Positions 49,340 to 57,774 of a stretch of 64,000 nt of DNA are shown here, piece by piece. Source of the stretch: Streptomyces sp. NBC_00271 (lineage in GTDB: Bacteria; Actinomycetota; Actinomycetes; Streptomycetales; Streptomycetaceae); contig NZ_CP108070.1 of assembly GCF_036178845.1 (NCBI RefSeq), positions 1,240,001-1,304,000 on the forward strand. Reading direction: 5' to 3'. The translations under genes and the position numbers were made by a program. How positions within the stretch are numbered: position 1 is the first letter of the stretch; each line of letters opens with the position of its first letter. The notes below the pieces were generated by a model. It had not been told where the DNA came from and ran no database searches. It saw only the letters and a list, made by a program, of their open reading frames with translations.

Positions 49340-50085
49340 GCCAGCTCCTCCGTGACCTGCGGGTAGGGACGCATGTAGGCCTCGCCGTAGGTGGCGTGGG
49401 GCAGGCCGAGGTTGGGGCCCGCGTTGCGCTTGAGCTGTACGCCGCGCCGCTTGCCCAGGTCGGTGTAGTAGTCCCACAGGTGCTGCTGGGCGGCGAGGCA
49501 CTCCATGGCCTTGCGCTTGGTCTCCCAGACCGGGGTGATGTCGAGGAGGACCTCGGGCTGGAAGCCGCACATCTCCGGCTGGTGCGGCTCGAAGAAGAAC
49601 ACCGGCGGGGCTCCGATGATCTCGCCCTCGGAGGGATAGCCGATGGCCTGGGCGAGGACACGGGCGTCCAGGGCCATGCGGGCGGCCGCCGGGTGGTCAC
49701 CGTTGTAGGGATCGTCCAGGGGGTGGGTCAGGACCACGTCGGGCTGGGTGTCGCGGTAGATGCGTACGAGCTGGGCGGTCAGCTCCTGAGTGACGAGCAG
49801 GGGGTAGTCGCCGGCGTCCAGGAAGCGCACCCGGGCGCCCAGGGTCGAGGCCGCCGCCTCGGCCTCGGCACGGCGGATCTCCTTGATCTCCTCCAGCGAC
49901 TTGCCCTCGCGCCAGGCCTTGGCGGACTCACCGCGCTCCCCGTAGGTGAGGCACGCGATGGTCACCTTCTCTCCACGGGAGGCGGCCAGGGCGATGGCTC
50001 CCCCGGCCCGCCAGACGAAGTCCCCGGCATGCGCGGTGATGACAAGTGTCGATCGTGGGGTGGTGGGCGCCTTGCCGTACGTCAT
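49336..50085 (-). CDS. galB: 4-oxalomesaconate hydratase (PIG-L deacetylase family)
   Basis: A 249-residue zinc protein of the PIG-L/LmbE fold. The usual AHPDD motif reads TAHAGDFVWRAGG, the form seen in GalB; HPLDDPYNGDHPAAAR supplies another zinc ligand set. GalB hydrates the enol form of 4-oxalomesaconate to 4-carboxy-4-hydroxy-2-oxoadipate, the substrate of the next gene product. It is the first enzyme gene after gntR (48 bp gap). A deacetylase role is possible for the fold in general but unlikely here. Confidence 0.85.
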   Translation of the reverse strand: MTYGKAPTTPRSTLVITAHAGDFVWRAGGAIALAASRGEKVTIACLTYGERGESAKAWREGKSLEEIKEIRRAEAEAAASTLGARVRFLDAGDYPLLVTQELTAQLVRIYRDTQPDVVLTHPLDDPYNGDHPAAARMALDARVLAQAIGYPSEGEIIGAPPVFFFEPHQPEMCGFQPEVLLDITPVWETKRKAMECLAAQQHLWDYYTDLGKRRGVQLKRNAGPNLGLPHATYGEAYMRPYPQVTEELA

Positions 50086-50133
50086 TGCTCACATCTCCTT
50101 GGTGGACAGGCCGGATGCCCCACCACCGCGACG

Positions 50134-50784
50134 TCATTGGCGCAGCGCGTCGATGACTCCCGCGAGGTGGGTACGGACGGCCGCTTCGGCCGCCTGCGGG
50201 TCCCGGGCCCTGATCGACTCGATCATGGCCAGGTGCTCACTCAGTGACTGCTGGGGGCGCCCCGGTCTCAGCGCGAGCTGGAAACGGTGGCGCACCAGCT
50301 GCCCGTTGAGCCGCTCCAGCAGCCCCACGGCGACCTGCTGGCCGGAGAACTCCCTGATCCGGTCGTGCAGTTCGTGGTTGAGCCGGGAGTAGACCAGTGG
50401 CTCGCCGCCCGCGACCGCCTTGGACATCGCTGTGCCCAGGTCGGTCAGCTGGTCCAGCTGGTCCTCGGTCGCCTCGACGGCAGCCTTGGCCGCGCAGAGG
50501 CCTTCCAGGACCATGCGGCACTCGGTGATGGCCACGGCTTCCTCGACCGTCACCACCCGCACCCGCGAGCCGCGGTTGCGGATCCGCTCGACCAGTCCCT
50601 CCGACTCCAGCTCGATCAGCGCCGCCCGGACGCTGGCCCGCGTGACACCGAACTGCTCGGCGAGTTCGTTCTCCACCAGCCGCTGGGCCGGTGCCATGTC
50701 GCCTTGCAGGATCGCCTGCCGCAGGTGCACCAGTGCGTGCTGCTTGGCCTGCTCGCCGGTGCCTGGACGGGCTTCCTTCGGCAT
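50134..50784 (-). CDS. GntR-family regulator (FCD/FadR subfamily) of the aromatic cluster
   Basis: A 216-residue regulator: winged helix (about 15-75, LVENELAEQFGVTRASVRAALIELESEGLVERIRNRGSRV) and a helical FCD effector domain (about 85-210) with histidines suited to metal or carboxylate binding (RLNHELHDRIREFS, HLAMIES). It is upstream of galB on the same strand. TTGTCAACAAT lies about 50 bp before its start and again before the MFS gene, so it probably represses both transcripts until a ring-cleavage acid binds. Confidence 0.9.
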   Translation of the reverse strand: MPKEARPGTGEQAKQHALVHLRQAILQGDMAPAQRLVENELAEQFGVTRASVRAALIELESEGLVERIRNRGSRVRVVTVEEAVAITECRMVLEGLCAAKAAVEATEDQLDQLTDLGTAMSKAVAGGEPLVYSRLNHELHDRIREFSGQQVAVGLLERLNGQLVRHRFQLALRPGRPQQSLSEHLAMIESIRARDPQAAEAAVRTHLAGVIDALRQ

Positions 50785-50834
50785 CGCGCCCTCCCTGAGT
50801 GAGTGCCTGTCGAACCTAAATCCAGTCCAACAAG

Positions 50835-50846
50835 ATTGTCAACAAT
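50835..50846. promoter_or_regulatory. GntR autoregulatory operator
   Basis: ATTGTCAACAAT has perfect ATTGT/ACAAT arms around CA, in the AT-rich segment just upstream of the gntR start. The same 11-base core recurs at 46440-46450. Confidence 0.72.
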
Positions 50847-51302
50847 TTTGTTCTCCATGTTGCCGACATGTCCTGTCGACGGCCAGGTCACTCACCGCCA
50901 CAGGGCGCCGACCAGCCCCAAGCGTCCCACGGCCACTCGGCAGTGACCGTCGCCCGGCCGGGCACGTGTCGATCTCCGAATACGCAGAGGCCACTGCCCC
51001 ATCTCCCGGGCCGGGCCAGGGCACGACGCCCACTCCGCGGACACCCAGCGCGTCGGCGGCCCGAGGGCAGGACCGTCGAGGATCCGCCGCCGGGAATGCC
51101 AACTCGACGCCGGATCCGTTTCCTTGAGCGAGTCGGGCCGGGCGCGCGTCGTACGCCGCGCGGGCCGAGGACGACGGCCGGGACCGCCCTGACCAGCTCC
51201 GATCTGGGCGGGCGTCAGTCACCCAACACCAAAAGGAAGTAAAGGGAGTTACCTGCGACGCCACGGCCCACTTCCCCCGTCCCCGGGGCCCACCTGCTGC
51301 GC

Positions 51303-51332
51303 TTGACTTCATTGTCCCGGTATGCGTAGTTT
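51303..51332 (+). promoter_or_regulatory. Housekeeping-type promoter
   Basis: TTGACT (51303-51308) and TAGTTT (51327-51332) with an 18-base spacer, in a locally AT-richer stretch. The next gene downstream is the Gly-rich secreted protein, about 330 bp away, leaving a long leader. Confidence 0.5.
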
Positions 51333-51661
51333 GGATACGGGTTGAACAGAAAACAGACGTTTTGCCTGGTGAGAAGACAATCAATCTCAGCATCCCGACC
51401 GACTACATCCCGACCGACGACAACCCGGTCGTCGGTTAACTGACGGACGGGCGCCCCGCCGCGGGGTTCGCTGCACTCAGCAGCCCAGGTGGGCCCGATG
51501 CCGCGCGATCAGCGCGTGAGTCGGCGGACGGCAATTCCCGTCACTTTCAACGCCGATGTACCGGACCCTCATCGCGAACGTCTCAGTGCCTCACTGGTGC
51601 CGACGTCACCGCGGCCGTGCAGGGCCAGGACCTGTCTACGCTCCCGGGAAGGGAAAGCACC

Positions 51662-52039
51662 ATGCGGATCATCACTTCAAGGACGTTCCGGCTGGTCGCC
51701 AGCCTGTTCGCCGCTCTGGCCCTGGCGTTCGGCACGGCCGGCATCGCCAGCGCGACCAGCTCCCACTCGGACTCCGGTTACTCCTACAGCAACTGGAACG
51801 ACGACGGAGGCCACGGAGACCACGGAGACGACGACGGCGGCTACGGCGGCGGCGGTGACTACGGCGGCGGCGGAGACCACGGCGGCGGTGGCGGTGGAGA
51901 CCACGGCGGCGGCGGCGGCGGAGACCACGGCGGCGGCGGTGGCGGAGACCACGGCGGCGGCGGCAACGGCGGCGGCGGTGGCGGCGGCCACGGCGGCGGT
52001 GGCGGCAACGGTGGCGGCGGGGGCGGTGGCGGACACTGA
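51662..52039 (+). CDS. Secreted glycine/histidine/aspartate-rich protein
   Basis: A 125-residue precursor. Residues 1-31 are a Sec signal peptide (basic RIITSRTFR, hydrophobic LVASLFAALALAFG, cleavage after IASA). The mature part is Gly-rich with repeats of the type GGGGDHGGG and regularly placed Asp and His, ending in poly-Gly and His. AAGGGAAAG precedes the ATG. The His/Asp pattern could bind metals, or the protein could be a flexible wall component. No known domain. A strong hairpin terminator follows. Confidence 0.82.
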   Translation: MRIITSRTFRLVASLFAALALAFGTAGIASATSSHSDSGYSYSNWNDDGGHGDHGDDDGGYGGGGDYGGGGDHGGGGGGDHGGGGGGDHGGGGGGDHGGGGNGGGGGGGHGGGGGNGGGGGGGGH

Positions 52040-52108
52040 CCCCAGTGGTCGCAACTGACATCTGAAGATTGACGGCCTGTCATCTCGCCAAAGACGACTG
52101 GTCTTCTC

Positions 52109-52148
52109 CGAACGGTCCCGCGTCGCGCCAGCGACACGGGACCGTTCG
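52109..52148 (+). terminator. Strong hairpin terminator after the Gly-rich gene
   Basis: CGAACGGTCCCG (52109-52120) pairs perfectly with CGGGACCGTTCG (52137-52148); the loop contains a further GTCGC/GCGAC stem, giving one long hairpin. Confidence 0.85.
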
Positions 52149-52224
52149 GCGTGCGGCCGTACGACCTAGACTGGCGGTCGTCCACGGTCCCGGTACCGCC
52201 GCGACAGAACCGATCGGGGGCGTG

Positions 52225-53154
52225 ATGATGGCCGGTGCACGGCGCGTGACGCTGAGCGACGTCGCCGCGGCGAGCGGCGTCTCGCGGGCGACCGTGAGTT
52301 TCGTGCTCAACGACGATCCGAACCAGACGATCTCACCGGTCACCCGGGAGCGCGTACGGCAGGCCGCCCGCGACCTCGGCTACGTACCGCACGGCATCGC
52401 GCGGGCGCTGCGCGAGGGCTCCTCCCGCATCGTCGTCCTCAACGTCGACTGGGGCCTGGAGGGCAACTACTCGCGCAGCTACATCCGGGGCCTCGACGAC
52501 GAACTCGCCGCGCACGACCATGTGCTGCTCGTCCGGCACGGTCACTGCGCGCCGCACTCGACGCAGCAGGTCCTCGACACGATCGCTCCCCGGGCCGTGC
52601 TCCGGTTCGCCGCGCATCTCACCGGCCACGAGCCCGGAGCGGCGGGCGACTGGCGTGCCGGGTTCGCCGCGAACGCCGCCCTGCAGATCCGACATCTCGC
52701 CGACCGCGGCCACACGCACGTCGCGATGGCGTTGCCCAACCACGACTCCCCCCTGCTGGAAGTGCGGCTGCGCCTTGCCCGGGAGACCGTGAGCACGCTG
52801 GGGCTCGCCCCGCTGACCTCCTTCATCGTGCCCCGTCCGAGGACGGCCGGCACCAGCGCCGTCAAGGCCTTCCGCGCCGCGCACGGGACCGTGACGGCGG
52901 TCGCAGCCTTCGACGACGACATCGCCCTGCGCACCCTGACCGCCCTGCACGACCTGGGACTTGCCGCGCCCGACGACCTGGCCGTGATCGGCTTCGACGA
53001 CACGGAGTACGGCGCCCTCGTCACACCCGCGCTGACCACCGTCCGCATCGATGCCGAAGTCCACGGCCGCCTCGCCGCCCGCGCCGCGCTCGGCCTCGAT
53101 CGCGCCGGGCTCAGCCCCGAGCCCGGGCGGATCATCGCGCGCGACTCGGCGTGA
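52225..53154 (+). CDS. LacI-family transcriptional regulator
   Basis: A 309-residue repressor: N-terminal helix-turn-helix (VTLSDVAAASGVSRATVSFVLND) with hinge helix, and a periplasmic-binding-protein-like effector domain (about 65-305) with AVAAFDDDIALRTL and LAVIGFDDTEYGALVTPALTTVRID. The ATG at 52225 (or 52228) follows a G-run. No sugar transporter or glycosidase is adjacent, so its target is unknown. It converges on the LysR gene. Confidence 0.9.
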   Translation: MMAGARRVTLSDVAAASGVSRATVSFVLNDDPNQTISPVTRERVRQAARDLGYVPHGIARALREGSSRIVVLNVDWGLEGNYSRSYIRGLDDELAAHDHVLLVRHGHCAPHSTQQVLDTIAPRAVLRFAAHLTGHEPGAAGDWRAGFAANAALQIRHLADRGHTHVAMALPNHDSPLLEVRLRLARETVSTLGLAPLTSFIVPRPRTAGTSAVKAFRAAHGTVTAVAAFDDDIALRTLTALHDLGLAAPDDLAVIGFDDTEYGALVTPALTTVRIDAEVHGRLAARAALGLDRAGLSPEPGRIIARDSA

Positions 53155-53197
53155 CACCGGCGGGCAACACGGCGCACCCGATGCACCCCGACGTCGA

Positions 53198-54130
53198 CTA
53201 CGCGGCCCGGCGATAGAGCTCCGTCAGGAGTTCGATGGCGGCGGGGGCGGCGGAGTGCGGGTCGTCCCGCCACCAGGCGAGCCGCACCGCGATGGGCTCG
53301 GCGTCGCGCACCGGGCGGTAGACGACGCCGGGGCGCGGGTACTGGTGCGCGGTGGACTCGGCCGTCATGCCCACACAGCGACCCGTGGAGATCGCGGTGA
53401 GCCACTCGTCGACATCGTGGGTCTCCCTGGTCACCGGGCGGGAGTCGGGTGGGAACAGCTCCGTCGTCGTGGTGCCGGTCCTGCGGTCGATCAGCAGGAC
53501 GCGCCCGCCGAGGTCGGCGAGTCGCACCGAGCGGCGTCCGGCCAGCGGATCGTCCGCGGCCAGGGCGCACAGCCGCCGTTCCAGCCCCACGATCGCGGAG
53601 TCGAAGCGCCGGTCGTCCAGGGGTCTGCGCACCACGGCCGCGTCGCAGGCTCCCTCGGCGAGGCCGGCGGTGGCGGAGTTGACACGGACGAGCCGCAGCT
53701 CCGTCTCGGGGTGTGCCCGCGCCCAGTCGCGCTGAAAGGCCAGGGTGTGACGGCCGAGCGCGGACCAGGCGTACCCGATCCGCAGCGAGGCGCGACCCGA
53801 CGTGGCCTCCTGGACCAGGTCGGCCACATCCCCGAGTACCCGCCGGGCATGCGCCAGCACACGCAGTCCCGTCGCCGTCGGGGCGACCTCGCGGGAGGTG
53901 CGCCGCAGCAGCCGCACCCCGAGGACGCGCTCGAGCGAGGCCAGTGTGCGGGACACGGCGGCCTGGGAGACCCCGAGCGCGATGGCGGCGTCGGTGAAGG
54001 TGCCCTCGTCGACGATCGCGACGAGACAGCGCAACTGTCGCAGCTCCACATTCATGACGGAGGCGTGCGTGGCGGAGTCGTCCGTGACGGATGCGCCCTT
54101 GTCGGAAGCGTCCTCGGCTGAAGGATCCAT
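53198..54130 (-). CDS. LysR-family transcriptional regulator
   Basis: Up to 310 residues. The winged helix (LRQLRCLVAIVDEGTFTDAAIALGVSQAAVSRTLASLERVLGVRLLRR) begins about 25 residues in; a LysR substrate domain follows. The start at 54055 (MNVELRQLRCL) is an alternative and closer to the family norm; neither has a clear ribosome site. It is divergent from an EamA exporter, the usual LysR-target layout, and TTGCGCAA lies between them at 54165-54172. Confidence 0.88.
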   Translation of the reverse strand: MDPSAEDASDKGASVTDDSATHASVMNVELRQLRCLVAIVDEGTFTDAAIALGVSQAAVSRTLASLERVLGVRLLRRTSREVAPTATGLRVLAHARRVLGDVADLVQEATSGRASLRIGYAWSALGRHTLAFQRDWARAHPETELRLVRVNSATAGLAEGACDAAVVRRPLDDRRFDSAIVGLERRLCALAADDPLAGRRSVRLADLGGRVLLIDRRTGTTTTELFPPDSRPVTRETHDVDEWLTAISTGRCVGMTAESTAHQYPRPGVVYRPVRDAEPIAVRLAWWRDDPHSAAPAAIELLTELYRRAA

Positions 54131-54145
54131 GACTCAAGCGTATAG

Positions 54146-55105
54146 ATGGACCCGCTGATGCATTTTGCGCAAGAGCCCCGGCCTCCCAGCATCGAGACAT
54201 GCACGCAGCCTCCGCACGCCCGGCAGAACCCGCGCGTCGCACTCCCCCGGCGCCCACGGCCCCGAAGCCGGGCGGCACCCCCCCTGGCCGGCGTGGTCGC
54301 CATGGTCGGCAGTGGCCTGTCCAACCAGACCGGTGCCGCGATCGGCTCCCTGGGCTTCCCCGTCCTCGGCCCCGTCGGTGTGGTCGCGGTGCGTCAGTAC
54401 GTCGCCGCGGTCGTCCTGATGGCAGTGGGCCGCCCCCGGCTGCGGACGTTCACCTGGGGGCAGTGGTGGCCGGTCGTGCTGCTGGCGCTGGTGTTCGGGA
54501 CCATGAACCTGTCCCTCTATACGGCGATCGACCGCATCGGACTGGGGCTGGCGGTGACCCTCGAGTTCCTGGGCCCGCTCAGCATCGCGCTGGCCGCCTC
54601 CCGCCGCCGCGTGGACGCGTGCTGCGCGGTGATCGCCGCGGCGGGTGTCGTCACGCTGATGCGTCCGCGCCCCTCCGCCGACTTCCTCGGAATGGGCCTC
54701 GGGCTGCTCGCCGCCGGGTGCTGGGCGTCGTACATCCTGCTCAACCGCACCGTCGGCCGCCGTATCCCCGGGGCGGCGGGGTCCGCTGCCGCCGCCGGGC
54801 TCTCCGCCGTACTGTTCCTGCCGGTCGGCGTCGCCGTCGTGGTCCGGCATCCTCCGACGCCGACGGCGGTCTGCTGCGCCGTGGCCGCCGGCGTGCTGTC
54901 CTCCGCGGTGCCCTGCCTCGCGGACCTGTTCACCCTGCGCCGCGTCCCGGCCCCGGCCTTCGGTCTCTTCATGAGCGTCAATCCCGTCCTGGCCGGTCTG
55001 GTCGGGTGGATCGTCCTCGGTCAGAGCCTGGACTGGACGGAGTGGACGGGCATCGGCTCCGTCGTCGCGGCCAACGTGCTCGGCATTCTGGCTGCACGAA
55101 GTTGA
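54146..55105 (+). CDS. EamA/RhtA-like DMT-family exporter
   Basis: About ten membrane helices in two EamA halves: LAGVVAMVGSGLSNQTGAAIGS, FGTMNLSLYTAIDRIGLGLAVTLEFLGPL, GCWASYILLNRTVGRR and a C-terminal SVNPVLAGLVGWIVLGQ. RhtA-like proteins export threonine, homoserine or other metabolites. The N-terminus is doubtful: the first ~47 residues in this frame look non-native, whereas the other frame from an ATG at 54199 (MHAASARPAEPARRTPP) would join LAGVVAMVG if the 7-C run at about 54279-54285 had one more C. Divergent from the LysR gene, its likely regulator. Confidence 0.85.
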   Translation: MDPLMHFAQEPRPPSIETCTQPPHARQNPRVALPRRPRPRSRAAPPLAGVVAMVGSGLSNQTGAAIGSLGFPVLGPVGVVAVRQYVAAVVLMAVGRPRLRTFTWGQWWPVVLLALVFGTMNLSLYTAIDRIGLGLAVTLEFLGPLSIALAASRRRVDACCAVIAAAGVVTLMRPRPSADFLGMGLGLLAAGCWASYILLNRTVGRRIPGAAGSAAAAGLSAVLFLPVGVAVVVRHPPTPTAVCCAVAAGVLSSAVPCLADLFTLRRVPAPAFGLFMSVNPVLAGLVGWIVLGQSLDWTEWTGIGSVVAANVLGILAARS

Positions 55106-55218
55106 CGGACACTTCACGGACCTGACGGAAATCCGAGCAGCGGAGGTCCCCAGAAGAACGTTTCGGCGAAAACGCCAGACCGCGCCACCCCTTCCGCCAC
55201 ATAGAAATATCTACCAGC

Positions 55219-55782
55219 ATGAACACGCCGGGTCGGCGCCCAGGTGCGGGTTCCGCATCCGAGTGCGCCGCTCCACGCCTGGTCAGACGGCCTGCGAATG
55301 CCCTGGAGTTGGTCATGCCGGATGTGATGTGGATGCAAGGTGTCGAGTGGCTCGCGGCGGCTGCCTCGGACCCCCGGGTCTGCAAGCGGGAGTGGGATCA
55401 GGGGTCGGGGACCGTGCTCATGGAGGCCGGGCGGTTCTGGGACGTACTCAGCGTTCCCGAGCAACTCGGGCTGCTCGCCCTGGACATCCTGTGGAACGAT
55501 CCGCTGCGCGCCCCCGGCCCCACCCTGGTGGACACCGCCTCCCGGAGAGTGGGCTTCTTCCTGCCGCCGGACCCGGCCAGCCACTGGGTCGGCTCCGGGC
55601 TCCGCCACGCGGGCAAGGGCTCGTGGGTCGCCGTACCACCGCCGTACCGCGCCGCGCGGTTCCTGGAATGGATCATTCCACCCGACGGGACCGGAGCCCT
55701 GCATGCCGCGGTCCCCCTGGAACTGGCGTTGCAGCGGGCCAACGGGACGCTCGCCGTCCTGGCACCCCCGCCCGGAGGGTGA
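55219..55782 (+). CDS. Hypothetical protein, bifunctional primase/polymerase-like N-terminal fold (tentative)
   Basis: Up to 187 residues; the conserved part may start at 55318 (MPDVMWMQGVEWLAAAASD). The pattern of a WLAAAA helix, a cluster AGRFWDVLSVPEQLGLLALDILW and VGFFLPPDPASHW resembles small streptomycete proteins related to the prim-pol domain (Gly-Arg-x-Phe-Asp-Val block). The catalytic acidic residues of a true primase are not evident, so no enzyme role is claimed. A hairpin terminator follows. Confidence 0.6.
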   Translation: MNTPGRRPGAGSASECAAPRLVRRPANALELVMPDVMWMQGVEWLAAAASDPRVCKREWDQGSGTVLMEAGRFWDVLSVPEQLGLLALDILWNDPLRAPGPTLVDTASRRVGFFLPPDPASHWVGSGLRHAGKGSWVAVPPPYRAARFLEWIIPPDGTGALHAAVPLELALQRANGTLAVLAPPPGG

Positions 55783-55788
55783 CCGGCA

Positions 55789-55808
55789 CTCCGCGGCGAC
55801 GCGCGGAG
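55789..55808. terminator. Hairpin between converging hypothetical genes
   Basis: CTCCGCG (55789-55795) and CGCGGAG (55802-55808) form a 7-bp stem with a 6-base loop in the 30-bp gap between two converging genes. Confidence 0.6.
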
Positions 55809-55812
55809 GGGT

Positions 55813-56145
55813 TCACCAGCCCAGCAGGCCACGGGGTACGGGGACGGCGGGTACGGTCCCGGGCTCGGCAGGTACCGGTCCGACGGTCCTCTCGTCCCGC
55901 GTCTCCACCCAGGAGTCGACCGGCCACGCCGCGCTCTCGAAAGGGCTGGAGGCGGCGAAGGAGGCCCACAGCACCGCGACCACCTCGCGGTGCTCCGGAA
56001 CCACCCGGCCCTCGGCCCGCCACTCCGCGACCAGTTGGGCGTGGATCGGCGGGTGGCCCAGACGCCCGTCCGTCAGCTCGGCGTAAGGCCGACCCGCGAG
56101 GCCCGGCTGCGGGCGGCGCCGCTGGGCCGTGTGAGTGCTGTCCAT
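55813..56145 (-). CDS. Hypothetical protein
   Basis: About 110 residues from the ATG at 56145 (MDSTHTAQRRRPQPG). Middle part: AELTDGRLGHPPIHAQLVAEWRAEGRVVPEHREVVAVLWAS, then a Pro/Val-rich tail ending PRGLLGW. It looks like a small cytoplasmic protein; no family recognised. A longer reading to 56259 is possible but its extra residues look random. Codon third positions support the minus frame. Confidence 0.5.
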   Translation of the reverse strand: MDSTHTAQRRRPQPGLAGRPYAELTDGRLGHPPIHAQLVAEWRAEGRVVPEHREVVAVLWASFAASSPFESAAWPVDSWVETRDERTVGPVPAEPGTVPAVPVPRGLLGW

Positions 56146-56319
56146 GTCGGAGCAACGGCGGTGCGTGCGCCCGTGGTACGCACCCCTGGTACCGCTCACC
56201 GAGTCGGGTGAACGCGCCACCCGTTCGGAGCCAGGCCCCTGTCCGACAAGCATCTTCACCCATCAACTTCACTCGTCAATTTCACGCATCGACGCGGTCA
56301 CGCCAGAGCGTGGACCGGG

Positions 56320-57774
56320 TCAGCTCCGCGCGCCGGGAGCGACGGCCGCCTCCGGTTCCGTACGCGCGGAGTCGGCGCCCGCGCGGGCCGAGGCGGAGAG
56401 CCGGCCGGCACGCTGGACCGGCACGAGGAGGGCGGCCAAAGCCGCGGCCAGGCAGAGCAGGGCGAGCAGGGTGAACCCGTGGGTGTATCCCGAACCGTAG
56501 GGAAGGCCCGAGGACTGGAGCCGGCCGGTCACCAGAACGCTGGTCACGGCCGCGCCGATGGACCCGCCGATGGTGCGGATGTTGGCGTTCATCCCGGTCG
56601 CGGCGCCGGTCTGCTCGGGCGGCACGCTCCCGACGATCAGGTTGGCCATCGAGGCGAAGGCGAGTCCGATGCCGAGGCCGAAGATGCCCGCGGCGAAGGC
56701 CACCTGCCACTGCTGGTCGTGCCACAGGGCGAGGAAGCCGCAGGCGACCGCACCGAGTGCGGCACCGGTCGTGAGCAGCTTCTTGGCGCCGAGGACGGGC
56801 TCCAGCCGACCGCTGAGCACGCCCGAGCAGAACATGGCGAGCAGCATCGGCAGCATGAGCAGTCCGGCCGCGGTGACACTGGCGCCGAAGCCGTATCCGG
56901 CGGAGCTCGGGGTCTGTACGAAGCCGGGGAGGAAGGACCAGATCGCGTACATGCCCGCGCCGAACAGGAGCGCGGCGGTGTTGGTGGTCCACACCGCGGG
57001 CAGGCGCATGACGCGCAGGTCGATCAGCGGGGTGCGGGAGCGCGCCTCGGCCAGCAGCCACAGCGCGAAGAGCAGGACGGCGGCGGCGAACAGCCCGATC
57101 ACCCGGGCCGATCCCCAGCCCCACTGGCCCGCCTGGCTGAGCGGGAGCAGCAGCGCGACCAGCCAGCCCGACAGCAGGACGGCACCGAGCCAGCTGACGC
57201 GTCCCTCGGCCCGGCTCGGGGATTCGGGGACGTAGCGCAGGGCGATCAGTGTGGTGACCGCGACGACTCCGACGGGCAGCCAGAACAGCCAGCGGTAGTC
57301 GAGCGCGGACACGATGGGACCGGCCGCCACCAGTCCGACGCCGCCGCCCGCGGCGATCACGGCGGACAGGTTGCTGATGCTGGGGCCGACCTCGGCCGCG
57401 GTGAACTCGTCCCGGATGATGCCGAAGGAGAGCGGGAACAGCGCACCGCCTATGCCCTGGACGACCCGGGCGACGATCAGTACGCCGATGTTCGGCGCGA
57501 GCGCGGCGAGCAGACAGCCGAGGGTCACGGTCACGAGGACGGCGACGAGGGTGCGCTTCTTGCCGATCAGGTCGCCGACCCGGCCGAGGATCGGGGTGAA
57601 GACCGAGGCGGACAGCAGGTAGGCCGTCATCACCCAGGTGACGGTGGACTGCGAGGTGTTCAGGGCGTGCTGGACGGTCGGCAGGGCCGGTGCGATCAGC
57701 GACTGGAGCATGGAGAACACGCCCGCACCGGTCGCGAGGACCGCGAAGGTGAGGCGGGTGGACTTCGTGGGCAT
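56320..57774 (-). CDS. MFS exporter, DHA2 family
   Basis: A 484-residue transporter with about 14 helices. Helix 1 (LTFAVLATGAGVFSMLQSLIAPALP), motif A (GRVGDLIGKKRTLV), motif C region (AAGGGVGLVAAGPIV) and a basic C-terminal tail. GGAGAGG precedes the ATG at 57774. Divergent TetR gene and two palindromes in between indicate a drug- or metabolite-inducible efflux pump. The leader (57785-57850) is rich in repeated GTTCC-like pentamers on the transcribed strand. Confidence 0.9.
   Translation of the reverse strand: MPTKSTRLTFAVLATGAGVFSMLQSLIAPALPTVQHALNTSQSTVTWVMTAYLLSASVFTPILGRVGDLIGKKRTLVAVLVTVTLGCLLAALAPNIGVLIVARVVQGIGGALFPLSFGIIRDEFTAAEVGPSISNLSAVIAAGGGVGLVAAGPIVSALDYRWLFWLPVGVVAVTTLIALRYVPESPSRAEGRVSWLGAVLLSGWLVALLLPLSQAGQWGWGSARVIGLFAAAVLLFALWLLAEARSRTPLIDLRVMRLPAVWTTNTAALLFGAGMYAIWSFLPGFVQTPSSAGYGFGASVTAAGLLMLPMLLAMFCSGVLSGRLEPVLGAKKLLTTGAALGAVACGFLALWHDQQWQVAFAAGIFGLGIGLAFASMANLIVGSVPPEQTGAATGMNANIRTIGGSIGAAVTSVLVTGRLQSSGLPYGSGYTHGFTLLALLCLAAALAALLVPVQRAGRLSASARAGADSARTEPEAAVAPGARS

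Larger units (their letters stand above)
50785..51661. other. 877-bp intergenic region
   Basis: No convincing gene. It contains the gntR operator (50835-50846), a good promoter (51303-51332) and a short AT-richer frame (51362-51439, TTG start) encoding 25 residues with IPTDYIPTDD, whose reality is doubtful. The rest (about 50880-51290) resembles non-coding sequence. Confidence 0.45.

Noticed and set aside
51842..52036. DNA repeat region as an independent mobile or CRISPR element
   Set aside because: The repeats are explained by the Gly-rich codons of the secreted protein gene.
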